Below, in pieces: positions 20,847-41,092 of a DNA stretch of 64,000 nt; position 1 is the stretch's first letter; each line of letters opens with the position of its first letter. Both the position numbers and the translations under genes were made by a program. This DNA comes from Cristatella mucedo. Its lineage: Eukaryota; Bryozoa; Phylactolaemata; Cristatellidae. Location of the stretch: the NCBI GenBank assembly GCA_009760855.2, contig WPIO01000006.1:1100001-1164000 (forward strand). Reading direction: 5' to 3'. The notes beneath the pieces are model-generated. The model was not told the DNA's origin and searched no databases. It saw only the letters and a list, made by a program, of their open reading frames with translations.

Positions 20847-23800
20847 ACAGCTCCACGAAAACTCGTAGCCAATCGCAAGTGTGGCACGAATGCTAAGTCC
20901 GAGATGGGCACTGATCGATCGCGTTGCTACTTGCTGCAAACGCGCCTAGTGACTCAATGGGTGTCGTGCAGCCTTCTGGAGCCTTTTGCTTGCCTCTTGT
21001 GCGAACGATGAAATGGCATTTAGATTTATTTGCATGTCTTGAATGTCTAAGCCGATGTCTGCCGATGCCAGTATACTGGCGTGCCCATCGAAGCTTGAGT
21101 CGTTGCTAGATGTATACTATTTTTTCGAAGGTGGTGTGTTCCAAGCAAGCATAGCAGTACGGTCAGTTGCATACTCCGTTTTTGTATATGCAGCCTTCTA
21201 ACAGATGTGCATACTTTTGACTGCAATGATGGCTAATAAAAAATAATAATAAGAATCTGCTCTGCTGCTACTGCCTGCTATCCTGTTTCGTCCTGCTGTT
21301 TGCTTTCCAGCGATTGACATTAAGTTGTCTGATAGAAGTGGAGGATGGGACCATATGAATCGGGATAGCTAGGCTGTCGTGTGTTCGTTCTCAAAATAAT
21401 GTAGAAAATGCGTCGAAAAGGTATGAAGTGAAGTCATTGCTAACTTTTAAGGACATCAAAGGAAGTCAGTCGAGAAGTAATCGAGCAGCGGGCTGAACAA
21501 GAAGTGTCTGCATTGGCCGGGTGACCAATCGATGCACAAGAAATGCTCAAGTAAATTGGCTTAACAGATCCATAGTGCCAAAACTGCAAACTTTCAGAAA
21601 CGGATAGATAATCTATGGTACTTAAAAGACTCCGTGCATTAGAAAGTAGGTACAGCTGCTTGGGTTTTCGTGGGAAAAGATGGCAGTGGCATATTGGCCT
21701 TGAAGGTAAGGACGAGAATAGCTTACTTGGGTCTACCGGAGTTATTTACTTCGAATGCAGCCACTACATTTTTTTTTATAACCGTGACTAGAGAGTAAGA
21801 TCAGAAACCCTTGATGATTGCTGCAGTTCCGGGATCGTCTAGATTTTCGTTGATCTTTCTATCTAACTTATGCTGGCTTAGCTATGAAGTTTTTTCCAAA
21901 CTTACTGGAACCCTACCAGTCTGAACATGAATTCTATCACTTGCTTTGTTTTTAAAAGTACCTGTACTGTAAGAAATTACAATCAAACTTTGACCTCCTT
22001 TTATGAACTTGTTTATGTTTACTGACTTCACTTCAGAATGGCTGCCTCCAACAATGGCTAACTCCAAAGACGACATAAAACACGGGTGGTTAGTAAATAC
22101 CTCTCCCAGAATAATCAAGATTTTATATTCAGCCTTTGAAATATATCTGTTGATACTTAACCTTTTGTAAAGCTAGAAAATGCTCTATCTTACAGAAAAT
22201 TTTAAACTACTCGGCTTTCTGGTGATCTCGGTTACTTACGACATGCAATGTTGCTGCTGCTTCGTGGCAGGCTGACTCCTGAGGCACACGCTTGTTTGAA
22301 ATGAGGCCAGTACTGACCGTATCGAGAGTCGCGGTCTGCGTTGTAACGAAGCAGCGAAGAGATAGATATGCAAATAAATATATAGTCATTCCTTTGTGTA
22401 GCCATAAGAGAACTTAGTGGCCGCCTCTTCTCCCAGGCTGCAGTGGTGCTCTGGGGCCTGGGAGCTCCACTAGCATGCGGCGGCATTCGTCTCTCGAGCT
22501 ATTGTGGCATGCAGTCTTGCAGGGCTAACGGCGCCGGCAGCAGCACGTGTACAGCAGCAGCATACAGCTTCTCGGCTTTCTTCTCGACACGATGAAGACT
22601 CTGCAAGCTTACCAGAGGCCGTGCAATCACCATCCGGGTGCTGTACATCTAGCGCGGAGCTCGAGCATCCGACCTTGTTCGGTACAGGCGAGCACAGGGC
22701 AAAACCAGGGCTGGATAGGTAACGAGCTTACGAAAAAGACAGATCGCATGGCTCGCACAAGCTTCTCGCGAGGGTGACCGCCCAATGTGTAATGAGAATT
22801 TAGGTAGGCTTCGGAGCCACAAGTGTCTTCTGCGGTTGACGGTCCGATAGCTAATAAATAATGAATGCTGGTTGTGTGCTTAACTTGCTGGAAGTCGCTC
22901 GGTCAACGTGCGATTGACTGGCATCGTTGGCAGCGAGCTAGTGCAGGCTGTTCGGCTACAAGTAGAAACGGGGCAAGATGATCAATCCATGTGGCTGTAA
23001 GGTCGCTCCTTTTAGGCAACTGGATTTGGTCAGAGGGGAAGCAATCTGTTCGTTAAAAAATGCAGGGTGATCTGTTTGCAGTCCGGCCTACGACAGAGCT
23101 GTTTGATGGTTCGTAACAGCAAGTAAGCCTCTCTGCCGTCTACCACTAAGGCGCGAAAGCGGCTGCCAATGCAAAGAAAAGCATTCAGAGTAAGGGTGGT
23201 TAACTAGAACGAGGATCACTAGAAAAGCACTTTTCCTCAACATGGCTACTCGGCCTAAGACACGTCGATATCTGGCAGCTGTAGCCAATTCAGTCAGGGT
23301 TTCGGGTATACCAACCTCAACAGGTTAGCATTAACTGACTTGAGTTTTTCGTATTGAAGAATGATTCGAATGACAAGCTATACAAGTTAAGCATAGTTCT
23401 TACATTGCTAAAAAGTAAAAGCAATTATCATCGCATACCTCTCTATATTAGATGTGGCAGAGAGGATCTTGATTCGACAGGTAGGGATGATAGACACGCG
23501 AATCTTAAGCTTAATTTTGGCCGTTATTACCAAGCTTTAGCGGGATAGTTTGCTTTCGTGGAACTTTATCAATAAGGATTTATAATTTTATTCTGAGGTC
23601 TTTCTAAGGCATCATTTAATGTTCAGCATTCGCCCAGTCAGCATGATGGCTCAATGAATATTGGAAAGATATGACTAGGTTGTGAAGCAATGCCGGGGGA
23701 TGAACGTTATTGGTCAGAGTCACAATTTTATGTGCAAAGATACATAGAGGTTTTATATTCCTTGTGCTTTGTGCACTATACAATTCAAGTTTTGATATCG

Positions 23801-24977
23801 TTTCTGCTATGTAACAAGATAGAGCTGAGGCTGAAGGTGCTTACATGTCTACAGCCAAGTTAAGTGCTGATGACCCAAAATCGCAGAAAAATTCATTTAA
23901 AAATGAAGGCATTAACGATATATTATTTTTATCATTCCTGAAAAATTACCTAAAGAATTTAAATGCTCCACTGAAAGACAATCTCGACTGCGTTTTCAAA
24001 AGTAATTAAATAATGCTCTGATCCTAAATAATGTAACTCAAAGTGCCATTAAATACTCGATTTCAACAAGGAGTGTACATAGTGTAGCTGCATATACAAA
24101 TTAGTAAATTGCGTATCTGGTATTTTTGACACAACACTCATCATACCTGTACGGTAGTAGCAGTACTTTAAATATTCCAAAGACCACTACGTACGCGAAA
24201 TGTCAGCGACTTTTCTTTACGGGACTTACTCAGTCACACTGGCGTATTAAGATTCACAACTATATAAATTGATTATGGTCAAAAGGTCTCCTTCCATATT
24301 AGATTTAAATACTTTGTAGCCGATCAGTATCGTGGATATATTAATGTCAAAATTTAAAAGTCTAACGGCTTATTTTCAGTCCCTGAGTTGTAAGCAGCCA
24401 TCAAAACCCATACAAGTCGAGCTGTAGTTCTTGTGGAACATTAGTCGAAGAATTCCTAGCAAACAGATGCATGTAAACTTCAAATTTACCCATCGGAAAA
24501 TGCTTGGCGGTTTCAAATGCTTCCACAGTGACTTTTATCAATTACAGCAGAACCTATCTATTCAAATGAATTTCTTAAATGAGCAGTTTTCTGCCAGCCT
24601 CGACCAATACTCAATTCCGCGGAATGCATACATATCCTCGAGGCAACTAAGCATCCAGACAGGTTGTTGTACAGTTTTTATTTTTAATTTAAGGATAGAG
24701 TTCGCTTCAAATTCTTAGGTGCCAAAGTGCTCAATGCAGTATCTGTGATGGCGTATTTTGGGTCACTATGCGAAGGTTAAATAGCGATGATGTTCGTGAA
24801 CCATAAAGCGTACCTAAGCCACGTCGTCTCGATCCCAAGCGAGACTAACCGTAACATTTTGCAAGGTAAGCCGAGTTACAAGTCAATTTTGCTCTCGCTG
24901 TCTGTGAGGTGTGAGTAATTGTTTCCGTTAACCGGCCTATGCGCGACTTGTCGTTTGTTCGCACAGCAGAGAGCCAG
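20847..24977. other. Intergenic, no gene supported
   Basis: Apart from the AATAAA at 21235 and a short inverted repeat (CTCCCAGGC at 22430-22438 with GCCTGGGAG at 22456-22464), I see no exon, RNA gene or clear repeat. The ORFs are short and stop-interrupted. Confidence 0.6.
21235..21240 (+). terminator. Candidate QRSL1 polyadenylation signal AATAAA
   Basis: A consensus AATAAA lies 389 bp after the QRSL1 stop, inside an A-rich stretch. It is the first such hexamer I see downstream on this strand. No transcript evidence is available, so this is by position only. Confidence 0.45.
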
Positions 24978-25245
24978 CCGATGCCCAACACCGACAGTTT
25001 ATTACCGAGCCGAAGAGCGCACGGCTCCCTTCGGCCCCTACTCTCCCTCGACTCCCCACTCCTCCACTCTCCAGTCCACCATCTCCCCACCAGCGGGTTA
25101 CCGGCCTGTGTCCATACCACATCACAGGCAGACCACAGCTGTGCACCGGCCGACCCTGATGGTGAATCCACCATCTGGCCACCAGCGGGTTACTGGCCTG
25201 TGTCCACGCCACATCGCAGGCTCATCAGAGGAGCCGACATACAAT
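24978..25245 (-). repeat. LTR-like dispersed repeat, copy 1 (with internal ~90 bp duplication)
   Basis: The stretch CGGCCGACCCTGATGGTGAA...GAGGAGCCGACATACA is nearly identical to 40480-40582. Within this copy the segment CCACCAGCGGGTTACYGGCC...CACATCRCAGGC occurs twice (25078-25131 and 25168-25221). On the - strand a TGTATG-type start and an AATAAACTGT hexamer near the far end would suit an LTR, but no matching internal domain is seen. Confidence 0.6.
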
Positions 25246-25769
25246 ACATACATACACTCACGTACATGCGAACTACACGACTTGATAAACTTAGATAAGT
25301 CGCTAGTTCAGTTGAGGGTACCTTGATACAGTTGCGGGGTGAGAAGACCTGAGCTAATTTGATTCTTGTCCGTTGGCACTGCTGCGCTTGAGCGTTAGCA
25401 ATCGTACGATGACCAAGGGTACCCTATTTTCTGCTCGAGCTTCCCGCGACTACTTATGCAGCCGTCTAGATATATAAACGTCGAAGGGCCGCCGGGCCAG
25501 CTGAACGAAATTGGATTCGCCTCTTTATAGCGAAATTGCAAGCACCCGCAATAGCTGGAGAACTAAACAGCACTACTTGGCAACTCAAAGTATATCAGGC
25601 CCTACTTGGACACGCAAGAGTCATAATGACTCAGCCACTCAAGAGTGAGGAGCGGAAGCCCTTCGTGGTCACAATTCTCTTTGACGGCTGCTGATGGCGC
25701 TGTCAATGAATACCAGTTCATTAATACCGAGGTAGGAGTGCTGCCTAACGGAAAACCACACGTGCCAAG

Positions 25770-26366
25770 CAGGTCGCAGTTGCCACATTACTCCACTTCT
25801 CGCCGACCTGCACTGGTTACCAGTCAAGCAACGGATTGACTTCAAGGTTTTGTCGCTCACTTTTAGGTCTCTTCATTCTATGGCTCCAGCCTATCTTTCA
25901 GAGATACTACCCCATCAGGCAAAGCATCGTACCACTCGCTTTTCGGAATCCAACAGTCTAGAAATACCTCGTACAAACCTTAAATCCTTTGGAGACCGTG
26001 CATTTAGCTCGTATGCTCCCACAGCCTGGAACTCCCTCCCGACCTGCATCAGAACATCCCCTGACCTGACCACATTTAAAAGAAACTTAAAAACATTCCT
26101 ATTTAGGACAGCATTTAGTGGGTCCTTGTGATTCGTCCTCGATGTGCTTATGCGTGCTGACACTGTTCATGCTGCCACTAACCACATTTGCATGCTGACC
26201 CAGTGCATGTCACCCCTAACCATGTTATTCATTTTGTTTGTTTTTCAAGCATGATTTTACTTACTATTCTATTGCGTATCACTTTGCAGCAAATGTAAAG
26301 CGCCTAGAAAGAGATTAAGTTCTCTGAGGGCGCTTTATCAAGTGCAATATTATTATTATTATTATT
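25770..26366 (+). mobile_element. LINE-B 3' end with intact tail hairpin
   Basis: The frame reads HWLPVKQRIDFKVLSLTFRS, SMAPAYLSEILPHQAKH, SLEIPRTNLKSFGDRAFSSY and APTAWNSLPTCIRTSPDL, then [14 protein letters not shown] and a stop at 26129-26131. This is the typical C-terminus of L2/CR1-type LINE ORF2. The 3' UTR ends in the stem-loop at 26297-26336 and (ATT)n. It is the best-preserved LINE-B end in the window. Confidence 0.92.
26297..26336 (+). repeat. LINE-B tail stem-loop
   Basis: The outer stem is AAAGCGCC (26297-26304) with GGCGCTTT (26329-26336). The inner stem is AGAGA (26310-26314) with TCTCT (26321-26325) around TTAAGT. It probably serves as the 3' recognition structure for the LINE reverse transcriptase; that role is inferred from other L2/CR1-type elements. 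Confidence 0.8.
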
Positions 26367-28511
26367 AACCACCGAGGGGCGGTTATGAACTGTATGCTAC
26401 GAGGGAACGTTTAAACGGCGGCAAGCTAATTTAGTCAGGTTGTGACTGATATTGTTAAACGGTTTTAGCCATGACCTATGGCCGAGGGAGCGTAAAAGCC
26501 GATGCCGTGAGATATGGAGTCAGTTTCGCATCTGGATTTGGACTTAGGCATTTCAGCTGTTTTGAGCTCTAGTCCACTTAACTATTGATACGCGCAATAG
26601 CCGCTGTTGAACGCCTATAACAAATCGGCTCAGTGAAATAGATTTCTCTACGCGTTCGTTACGCGTTGGACGTGGCTCGTTAAGCTGAGGCATGGACACT
26701 CTACGTTACTGGCATGTTCTGCTACTGTCGGCGTACCTGCTTGCATTGGGGCAGCATGCATCAACACGTCGCTAGCGGTGGTGCAAGGTTCAGGCGTCGC
26801 CAGTATTCGCCGTGAGTCGGCCGAGGCTAGCACCGTTGGGAGCGACTGTTTGCTGTCTAGTTCTCTCCGGACGCGGAGAAAGCACACCGCGTTTGTACAA
26901 AGCGTGCAATGCACGGGCACTTAAATGTTTTAGTCCAGGCTAGCCGGTTCGTCGGGGCCTTCCGTGCTGGCCGGCGGCGGCGTCCCGCGGCGCCGCCGGC
27001 GGCCAGCTATCCATCTGCTGGAGCTTTGAGCGACCGGCGTCCCGCGCCGGACTTAAGGCGCAGACAGCACGAGCTTTTTTTTTGCTAAGCGACCGCCGAG
27101 GTGCACATCGTCGTCGTTCGTAGGACAAGCTTGGAGCGGCCAGGTGAACCGTTAACGTTACAGCCACCCTACGCTACCGGGTTGGGCATGCAGGTGCCGT
27201 TTAATAAAACGAACCGGCTTCGTCCACGCTTTACAATGCACGCCACTGGCTTGATATTTCGAAATACACTCGTGTGGCATCGCAAGTGAAGTACTTACTG
27301 GGCTGCCTCAAAAATCTAAAGAGAGATGATACAGCTCTAGCCATGCATTTCGAATGACTTATCTGAATTTTGTATAACTCGCCGCCAGCTGGAAGAACGC
27401 AAGTGAGCTGCATTGCAAGCCATTTCGAACTAGAGGCTCGAAAAAACTTCGTATTCCGCCACTCGTTTGACCAGTCAAAAACACGCGTCGCCCTCACCGA
27501 GGCCCGGTCCGATACAGGATCGCAGACGGCGCGAACTTGCTTCGTCGCTACGCGCCTACGGTCGCTGCGCCTTCGATCCGCATTTCTCGCATTTCCCCAA
27601 AACTACGCAAGAAGGGACCTTTATTTTAGGCATGCATCTATCTATCTATGGAAAACCGGCGAGACTTTTCTTTCGATACTCTGCAGCCATCTTTAATGCA
27701 AATACGTAACCGAGCCTTTCCTGGTCTCATTCGTGCGCACAGCGTGCTAAGCGGAGGAGCCATTTTTGTGACGCGGTGCAAAAATGGCTCCCCCCTCTAC
27801 GCGTCTCCGACGAGACTCCAGCTTGCATTCAAGCAAACATGTTCATAGGTCGGTACGCTGTTATAAAAGTGGCTGCCGCGTACGAGCAGAACTACGCCGC
27901 AAGCGCAGCGCTCGTAGCGGTGCTAGTCAGTCTCGGCGAAAGCGCAATGCATACTGGTGACGCTTAAATCTTGTATCGCGGCTAGCGACGTTTAGGTGCT
28001 GCACCAACACACGCAGGCATGCCGACAGTAGCGAAGGACAGCGGAGACGAACAGCGAGACGAACCTTAGCTTAGCAAGTCCATATCCATAATGTAGATAA
28101 GTCTGTCTGACTGCAGCCTAAGGTAACGGGCGTTCAACAGCGGCTACTACGTAACGGCTGCGAGGCCTGGAGCTCAAACGAGTTCCAATGCTGCCTATGC
28201 CAACTCCGGAAACGCAACTGACTGCTTATCTCATGGCGGCGGATTCTAAGCGGCCATTGATTGTCGCACAATCGACTCATATTCTTTACAATTTAAGAGC
28301 CTAGACTAATGATCCTCAATCAATCACAATCCGGCTGATTTAACGCACCCTGTTATAACGCCTAGAGCAGGTTTCCCTGTACCTCGTACGCTGTCACAAA
28401 TCCGGGGCAGGAAGTTTTATTTCACGGCATGGGAACTTTTAGCAAGATTGAGAGGCATCGAATAACTACTACTATATACAGTGCGGAACTCGAGACGCTC
28501 CACCGCAAAAT
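26367..28511. other. Intergenic, CpG-rich patch with a GC hairpin
   Basis: A 15 bp stem with one mismatch (26968-26982 with 26991-27005, loop TCCCGCGG) sits in a GC-rich block at 26940-27060. ORFs around it have no recognisable family. No promoter-gene pair can be supported. Confidence 0.5.
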
Positions 28512-28826
28512 ACTAACGCAACGACATCTACTCTCCAACTGCCGACTATCATACATCTTTTTCAGCGGTCCTGAACTGCTACTTCTATGCTACTCACTAC
28601 CTCAACTGCTCTCCTAACTCTGCTATGCTTCCCACTTTCTCTTTGTTGCGTGAGACGAAGTCTGTTGGCTACCGAATGCGTACCGAAAGCCGCTTAGGCT
28701 GTGAGTGCGCTATACAAAACTCTCCTGCGTAACACCCACATGGTCTTTATGACTTTGTGGAGTTACTGACGGAGATACATAACATAACATAACATAACAC
28801 ATAACATAACATAACATAACATAACA
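28512..28826 (+). mobile_element. LINE-A 3' end with (ATAAC)n tail
   Basis: It begins at the ACGCAACGAC motif near the end of the ORF and runs through TGCGCTATACAAAACTCTCC and the 3' UTR to GGAGATACAT, then about nine ATAAC units. The pentanucleotide repeat marks the exact 3' end of the element. Confidence 0.92.
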
Positions 28827-29201
28827 TTAATCCAGTCATGCGCGTTTTCAGTTCGTTCTAACCCTGGTCTGACCCGCGACAATAACGGAAGTCAGCGGCC
28901 GCGCGGTACGCTTCCGCCTGTAGCTTACAGCGCCACGACTATCAAACGAACACTGTATACGAGAGTATAGAAAAGAGTACCATTTAGATTTTTTGATTTG
29001 ATACACTATAGTGAGGTTCTCGAAACCTAATCCCACCCATGTTTCAACCAGAGGTGAGGGCAATGTCGTACTGTTTACAACCGTCCGTTTCCGGCACGCC
29101 AGATAATCGAACCTATTGCCGATACTCGGTCGAGTACCTGGTTGCCTGCAACCAATGCCTAGTTATCTCGCCTAGCAGAAATGTTTCAAAACGCCTGCGA
29201 C

Positions 29202-35775
<6,574 letters not shown>

Positions 35776-36924
35776 TTCATGTCACAGCTGCCGTAGCCAC
35801 TACCAGCTTCAGGTGCCCAAACTCGGCTCACACGGTGATTGGGCTTATGTCGGAGCTTTAATTTGATCTCGATTCGATCTTCAGTCCTCCTCGTTATAGA
35901 GATGCAACCTCGTCATTGCAAGCGATTGTGCTTCTTCTGTGAGGGGCAGTAGGTGTAGGTCGTGCCGATGGCTGTTTCTCGGCTACTTTGCCTATCGAAG
36001 GCGATGGATGAGTCTGCCGTTCCATCGGACGAGATTGCAGCTTCCCCTTCCTATGTCTGTGTGACCGGCATGGTTATCTTCCGACAGTGTACGCTCAAGC
36101 TGAAAGTTTGCTTGCCGGATAGCAGGAGCTCACCTTAGCTTCATGCTTCTGCTGGCTGGCACTGGCAGTCGTGGTGTCACAGTTCTGATCACGAGCTGCA
36201 GTCAAGGCCGCTGTAGTTTGAAGCCAAATCAGTCGAGTCTGTTTGTTTGAATATTACCCGTGTGCTGATAACACACTTCTGTTGCTGTTTGTCTCTAGTC
36301 TAACCGTGCATGATTTGTGCTGTGGAAATACTCTGAACTTGTGTTCACTCACAATTATCTTCTTTTTTTTTTTAGTATGCAATGTCCGGTTTTTGATGCC
36401 CTTTTTAAGCGCTTTTGCTGCAGTTATATTAACCTCTTGAGTCATGGCAATAGCTGATGTTTTGTGTCAGCCCAATTATAACTGTTGTCTGCTGCGTTGT
36501 CTTCTGTATGCCAGCTGCATGCCACCGTCATATTTTTTCCCTCTCGGCTGTTGTGAGATTAATGGAAATACTGCTGCAGTAACTGTTTGGAGGCCTGCTG
36601 TCACGCTTAACATCGCAAGGAAAAGCAATAGTGCTGGATGCAGCATTGGGAGTACAGGTATGCAGAGGTAGGCATGCATGAAGACTATTTCTCATGCTCT
36701 GTTGGAATCTCTTCCATGTGCAGATACAATTTAGCACTAGATCGAACAAGTATCTGGTTCTGATTTGGAATAGCTTGATGCTGTGATTATACCGAAGGTC
36801 GCAAATTTCCTCCTTTCCTTTATCGAACTGAGGTATAGGCTGAAGAAAACTTACAATTGTGTGGTTGCCGAGTGACCATGCTAGGCATGTCTGCTCATAA
36901 AAGGCTAAAGGTTTTCTGACCCAG
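35776..36924. other. RAB39 3' flank, probable 3' UTR and intergenic
   Basis: The T/G-rich DNA following the RAB39 stop is likely 3' UTR at first. I found no consensus AATAAA in the first 500 bp on the + strand. No other gene is supported. Confidence 0.45.
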
Positions 36925-37073
36925 CAGCCTTATTTACATAGCGGCAGAAGAGCTATAATTTGCTGGCTATCACCATCGCTAGGTCGGGTGGTCAAAAAAG
37001 GATCGCCTACCTCAGGTCTCGAACTGCTGACCTAGGTCATTAAGAGCAAGCACTTTACCTCTGGGCTACAGTT
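36925..37073 (-). mobile_element. tRNA-derived SINE (family S2), minus strand
   Basis: On the - strand the head holds TAGCCCAGAGGTAAAGTGCT and a B box region GTTCGAGACCTGAG. The body GGCGATCCTTTTTTG...GATAGCC and AGCTCTTCTGCCGCTATG match the S2 copies at 40943 and 54787. Confidence 0.78.
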
Positions 37074-37074
37074 C

Positions 37075-37548
37075 TTACACTGACACGCAAGGCCGGCCTG
37101 CGTGTCTCCTTCATACCTAGCTGAACGAACTGCTGCATCAGTTTCAGCCTCCTCGTGCCCTCAGGTCCTGTGTGGACAATAAATTAGCTATTCCGTTCCT
37201 TTGCTTAAAGACCGTTGGGCACAGAAGCTTTTGCTCTGCAGTTCCAAGTCTGGAACTCACTTAAACAGTTCTTACACAACGACAACTACACTCCTGCTGC
37301 CGACTATGGCTCACTCTTTCTAGCGGTCCTGAGCTGATACTTCCGTGCTACTCACTACCTCAACTGATCTGACTCAGGCATGCTTCCTAATTTTCTCTTT
37401 GTTACACGAGACGAAGTCTGCTGGCTACCGAATGGGAACCGAAAACCACCTAGCTGCGATTGAACTATACAAAACTCGCCTGCACAAAACTCTCATGTGT
37501 AAGTATTTGTGGCTTTGTATAGTTACACACGGAGATACATTACGGTCC
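37075..37548 (+). mobile_element. LINE-A 3' end copy
   Basis: It starts near CTGACACGCAAGGC (HKA in the ORF) and continues through CTGCATCAGTTTCAGCCTCC to the tail GGAGATACATTACGG. Several frame-breaking indels are present. It abuts the minus-strand S2 SINE, marking a nested or preferred insertion site. Confidence 0.88.
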
Positions 37549-37689
37549 AGGAAATATACTGCACAATCCTAAGTTGTGACCAAAACCTCAAATATACGTA
37601 AACTGCTGCCACAGGCACTGGGGTAAGGCTTTCACACGTGACCCATCCTGCAGTAGGAAATCCATTTTTGTTCATCGCAAGCAGGATGA

Positions 37690-37965
37690 TATAATAATAA
37701 TGCATTTGATATAGCCCCTCATAGAACTCAACTCTCGTTCTAGGCACTTTATATTTGTTGCAAAGGAAGTGCGATCGAATGGTTAGTGGTAGCATAATCA
37801 ATAAACAACAGGAATAGCATGGTTAGGCGTGACATGCACAGGTTCAGCATGCAAGTTTGGTTAGTGGCAGCATGCACAGTGTCAGCACCCATAAGCACAT
37901 AAACGACGAATCACAGGGACCCACGAAATGTTGTGATAAATAGATGTGCTTTTAGTTGGTAGCCG
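37690..37965 (-). mobile_element. LINE-B 3' UTR tail copy, minus strand
   Basis: It opens with ATAATAATAATGCATTTGAT and the degraded stem-loop, then the shared 3' UTR up to GAATCACAGGGACCCACGAAA, which corresponds to the ORF end (SGSL-stop) in the copy at 25770. Confidence 0.88.
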
Positions 37966-39700
37966 GCAAGGCTTATTTGCTGCTATATAAGTAAGGCAGA
38001 GGTTTTCAGCTGTCTCTATAAGTGGGCAGCGATCCGTCACTGTATAGCTTGATTAGAGACTAGTGCCACAGTTCAAATCTGCAGCCAGTGCCCTATCTGG
38101 GGCAAGCCATTAATAAGAAAGCCGCCCGAGGGCCGGATGTCTGGCCCGGCGAACCCTGCCTAACCCCTTTCACGTCAGCGAGGTGAGGAGAGGAAGTGGG
38201 GGGCGGGGACCTGCTCGCCTCCCGTCCATAGGATTGTAACCGTTTGTAGAAGGGCTACTTAATGTCTTCCCCCACAGGCGACTCGGCAACGTGCAACGAA
38301 CGCGCGTGCTGACTGTCCTGCTCTAACAGCAGATCTAGCGCTCCTCAGCAAACAAGTGGCGAACCCGACTCGGCGGAGGAAGCAGTTAGACTCCACACCG
38401 CCCTTAAGGCCTTAATAGCTCTTAGAGCCGCTCCATAATTAAAGTGCCTGCACAAAGAAAATTAGCTCTCTCCTGGTGCGATGCAAATTTAACATTAGTA
38501 TTAAATGTTGGGTTGCACTGTCGGGGGTACCCGGGACCTGGCGGCGGGAGAGGCGGCTTAAGTCTCGGTAGGCATTCCTCGTTTGCCTGCCCCGCCCCCA
38601 CCGCTTCGGCCCCATTCGCGGGGGTAGCCAGTAACGAGGCTGCCGATGGAACGTGATCACTGACTGACCACTCGCTGCTATTAGTAATGATGGGTGGTCG
38701 ATGTGCTGCACCCTACGAAGATTATTTAAGTCCACACTCTGTAGCAGCTGTGCAATTGTCTTGGAACTGTTTCCGTGCTAAGCATATAAGCTATTTCTAC
38801 AAGGGAAACTTAATTACGAGAAGAGTTGCTATGGAATCAGACTTGGTTCTGTATTGCTACCAAAAGACACCTTCAAGCTCACGAAAGATACGGCTGTACC
38901 ACGTTCTGTGAGTATCTGAATCTCCTCAAGAAAGCCGTCTAGTGGCCTCAGTACACGCCTCTAAACCATTGACAGCCTGAGTCAAAAGAAACGCCTAGAA
39001 GCTTCGAGCTCAGGCTGCACCTGCTCCAAAAGTTGTCATTTATAAATTGGTGTACCTTTGGAGCATGGCAAGCTGCTCGGTAAAAGGTGCAGTCCACTCG
39101 TCAGACGTGTGAAAATAGCGCTGCTGGTCTCCACCGCTTCAAGAGAAAACTCGATTATCCCAAAAGAACAATTGAGTATGTCTACCGTCCATTGCAGCTA
39201 GCCCCATGCGAAAAATGGCGCCCCTCGAGTCGGCTCGAAGAAGGCGTGCTACCAGCGATCAGCCTGTCGCTGGCGGCCGGTATCGCGTTAATGCCGGATG
39301 TTGGCGAGTTCGAGCAAACGGCCGGGTCAATGCCGCGAGAGCGGTGTCATTAAGGCTTTCGTCGGGGCTTCCGTAGACATCAAAGCAGCTGATGCGCCTC
39401 GCTCACTCGTTTTATCGTCGCAACCTTCTTCGCAGCGCTAGTTCGAGCTCATTTTCAGTTCGCCTCTTTTTACGAGAGCTTCACGGACCGTGGACCGCGC
39501 CCGTATCGTTCAAGGGCTCATGGAAGGAAGGCTGAGTGGGAGGATCGAGCCCAGATGGATGTAACCGTATAATTTCAAAAGCCATCTCCCATCTAAAGGG
39601 GACGACAAGGGCCGGCGCTCCTTCGATGCACAGAGCCGGAGTCTGCGGATCAAAGGAGCCGGCAGTTTATTCTCGAAAAAACCAAGACGAAAGAAGCTAA
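37966..39700. other. Intergenic, moderately GC-rich; no gene called
   Basis: There is a GC box (CCCCGCCCCC) near 38590 within a GC-rich patch at 38100-38660, and open but featureless ORFs of up to 98 codons. It may be an old promoter or a decayed element; I cannot tell which. Confidence 0.4.
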
Positions 39701-39733
39701 GCGTGCTTTCGGAGGAAAATGAACGAGCAGCTA

Positions 39734-40292
<559 letters not shown>

Positions 40293-40329
40293 GTCGAGGA
40301 TGATGGGATTGGGTTTTGTGGTTCGGCAT

Positions 40330-40585
40330 ACGGAACGCTGGCCCAGAACAACGCCAACGGTTTATTGTACAAGGCACGGAGCAGCAAGACGCACGACTGC
40401 CTTCGCCCCCTTCTCACACTCGAGTCTCTCCTCCTCCACCCCTCTGGTTGACCCCGATGATTCATCGAGGACCACAACTGTGCAGCGGCCGACCCTGATG
40501 GTGAATCCACCATCTGGCCACCAGCGGTTACCGGCCTGTGTCCATGCCACATCACAGGCTCATTAGAGGAGCCGGCATACAGACA
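40330..40585 (-). repeat. LTR-like dispersed repeat, copy 2
   Basis: It shares over 100 bp at high identity with 25140-25245 (CGGCCGACCCTGATGGTGAA onward) and the upstream block around GGTTTATTGTAC, an AATAAA on the - strand. The internal duplication of copy 1 is absent here. No retroviral or Ty3/Copia protein domain was found. Confidence 0.6.
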
Positions 40586-40942
40586 AACTACAGGTTTTTC
40601 GTGCAGAGCATCCAGGGCCGGCAGAATCCACGGCATGCGGCATTGAGCGGTATCTAGAAATTACCATTCAGCCGCGTGTCTACTTGTCGCTCGGGCGAGC
40701 GATCGAGGCGAGGCCAAATGAGCGGTCTTGGTTCTTTAGCCACCCTCCCCACCCCCCTTCCGTAGGCCAGAGAGGTCTGAGCCACACTTGGCGGGGCAGA
40801 GCGAGACTCCAGAGACCCACGACGCGTCGGTTTCACCGTCTTTTCTCCGGAAGGGGAAAACCGAGCGTTTTAAGATTCGCGGCTTGTGATGCTGCTGGAG
40901 CGATCCGCCGTCGGCATGCACTCTGTCCTTGCTTTGAGCCAT

Positions 40943-41092
40943 GGTGTGTCACACTAGGTAAGGCGGTCGCTTTTCGCGACCTCGGTCGTGGGTTCGAATC
41001 CTGTGGTGGGCGATCCTTTATTGCCGCTGCTAGTGGTGGTGATAGCCGTAAAGGCTATTCGGTCGCTATACAAAAGAGGCTAATGAATCAGC
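40943..41092 (+). mobile_element. tRNA-derived SINE (family S2)
   Basis: It contains TAGGTAAGGCGGTCGC (A-box-like) and GTGGGTTCGAATCCTGTGG, with the B box GGTTCGAATCC matching consensus. The S2 body is GGGCGATCCTTTATTGCC...GATAGCCGTAAAGGC and the tail GAATCAGCTAGTATTTTTTC. No tRNA cloverleaf 3' half is seen, so this is a SINE rather than a tRNA gene. Confidence 0.82.

Noticed and set aside
40943-41010. Functional tRNA gene
   Set aside because: Good A/B boxes are present but no acceptor stem or 3' half of a cloverleaf, and related copies (36925, 48295, 54787) share a non-tRNA body, so it is a SINE.
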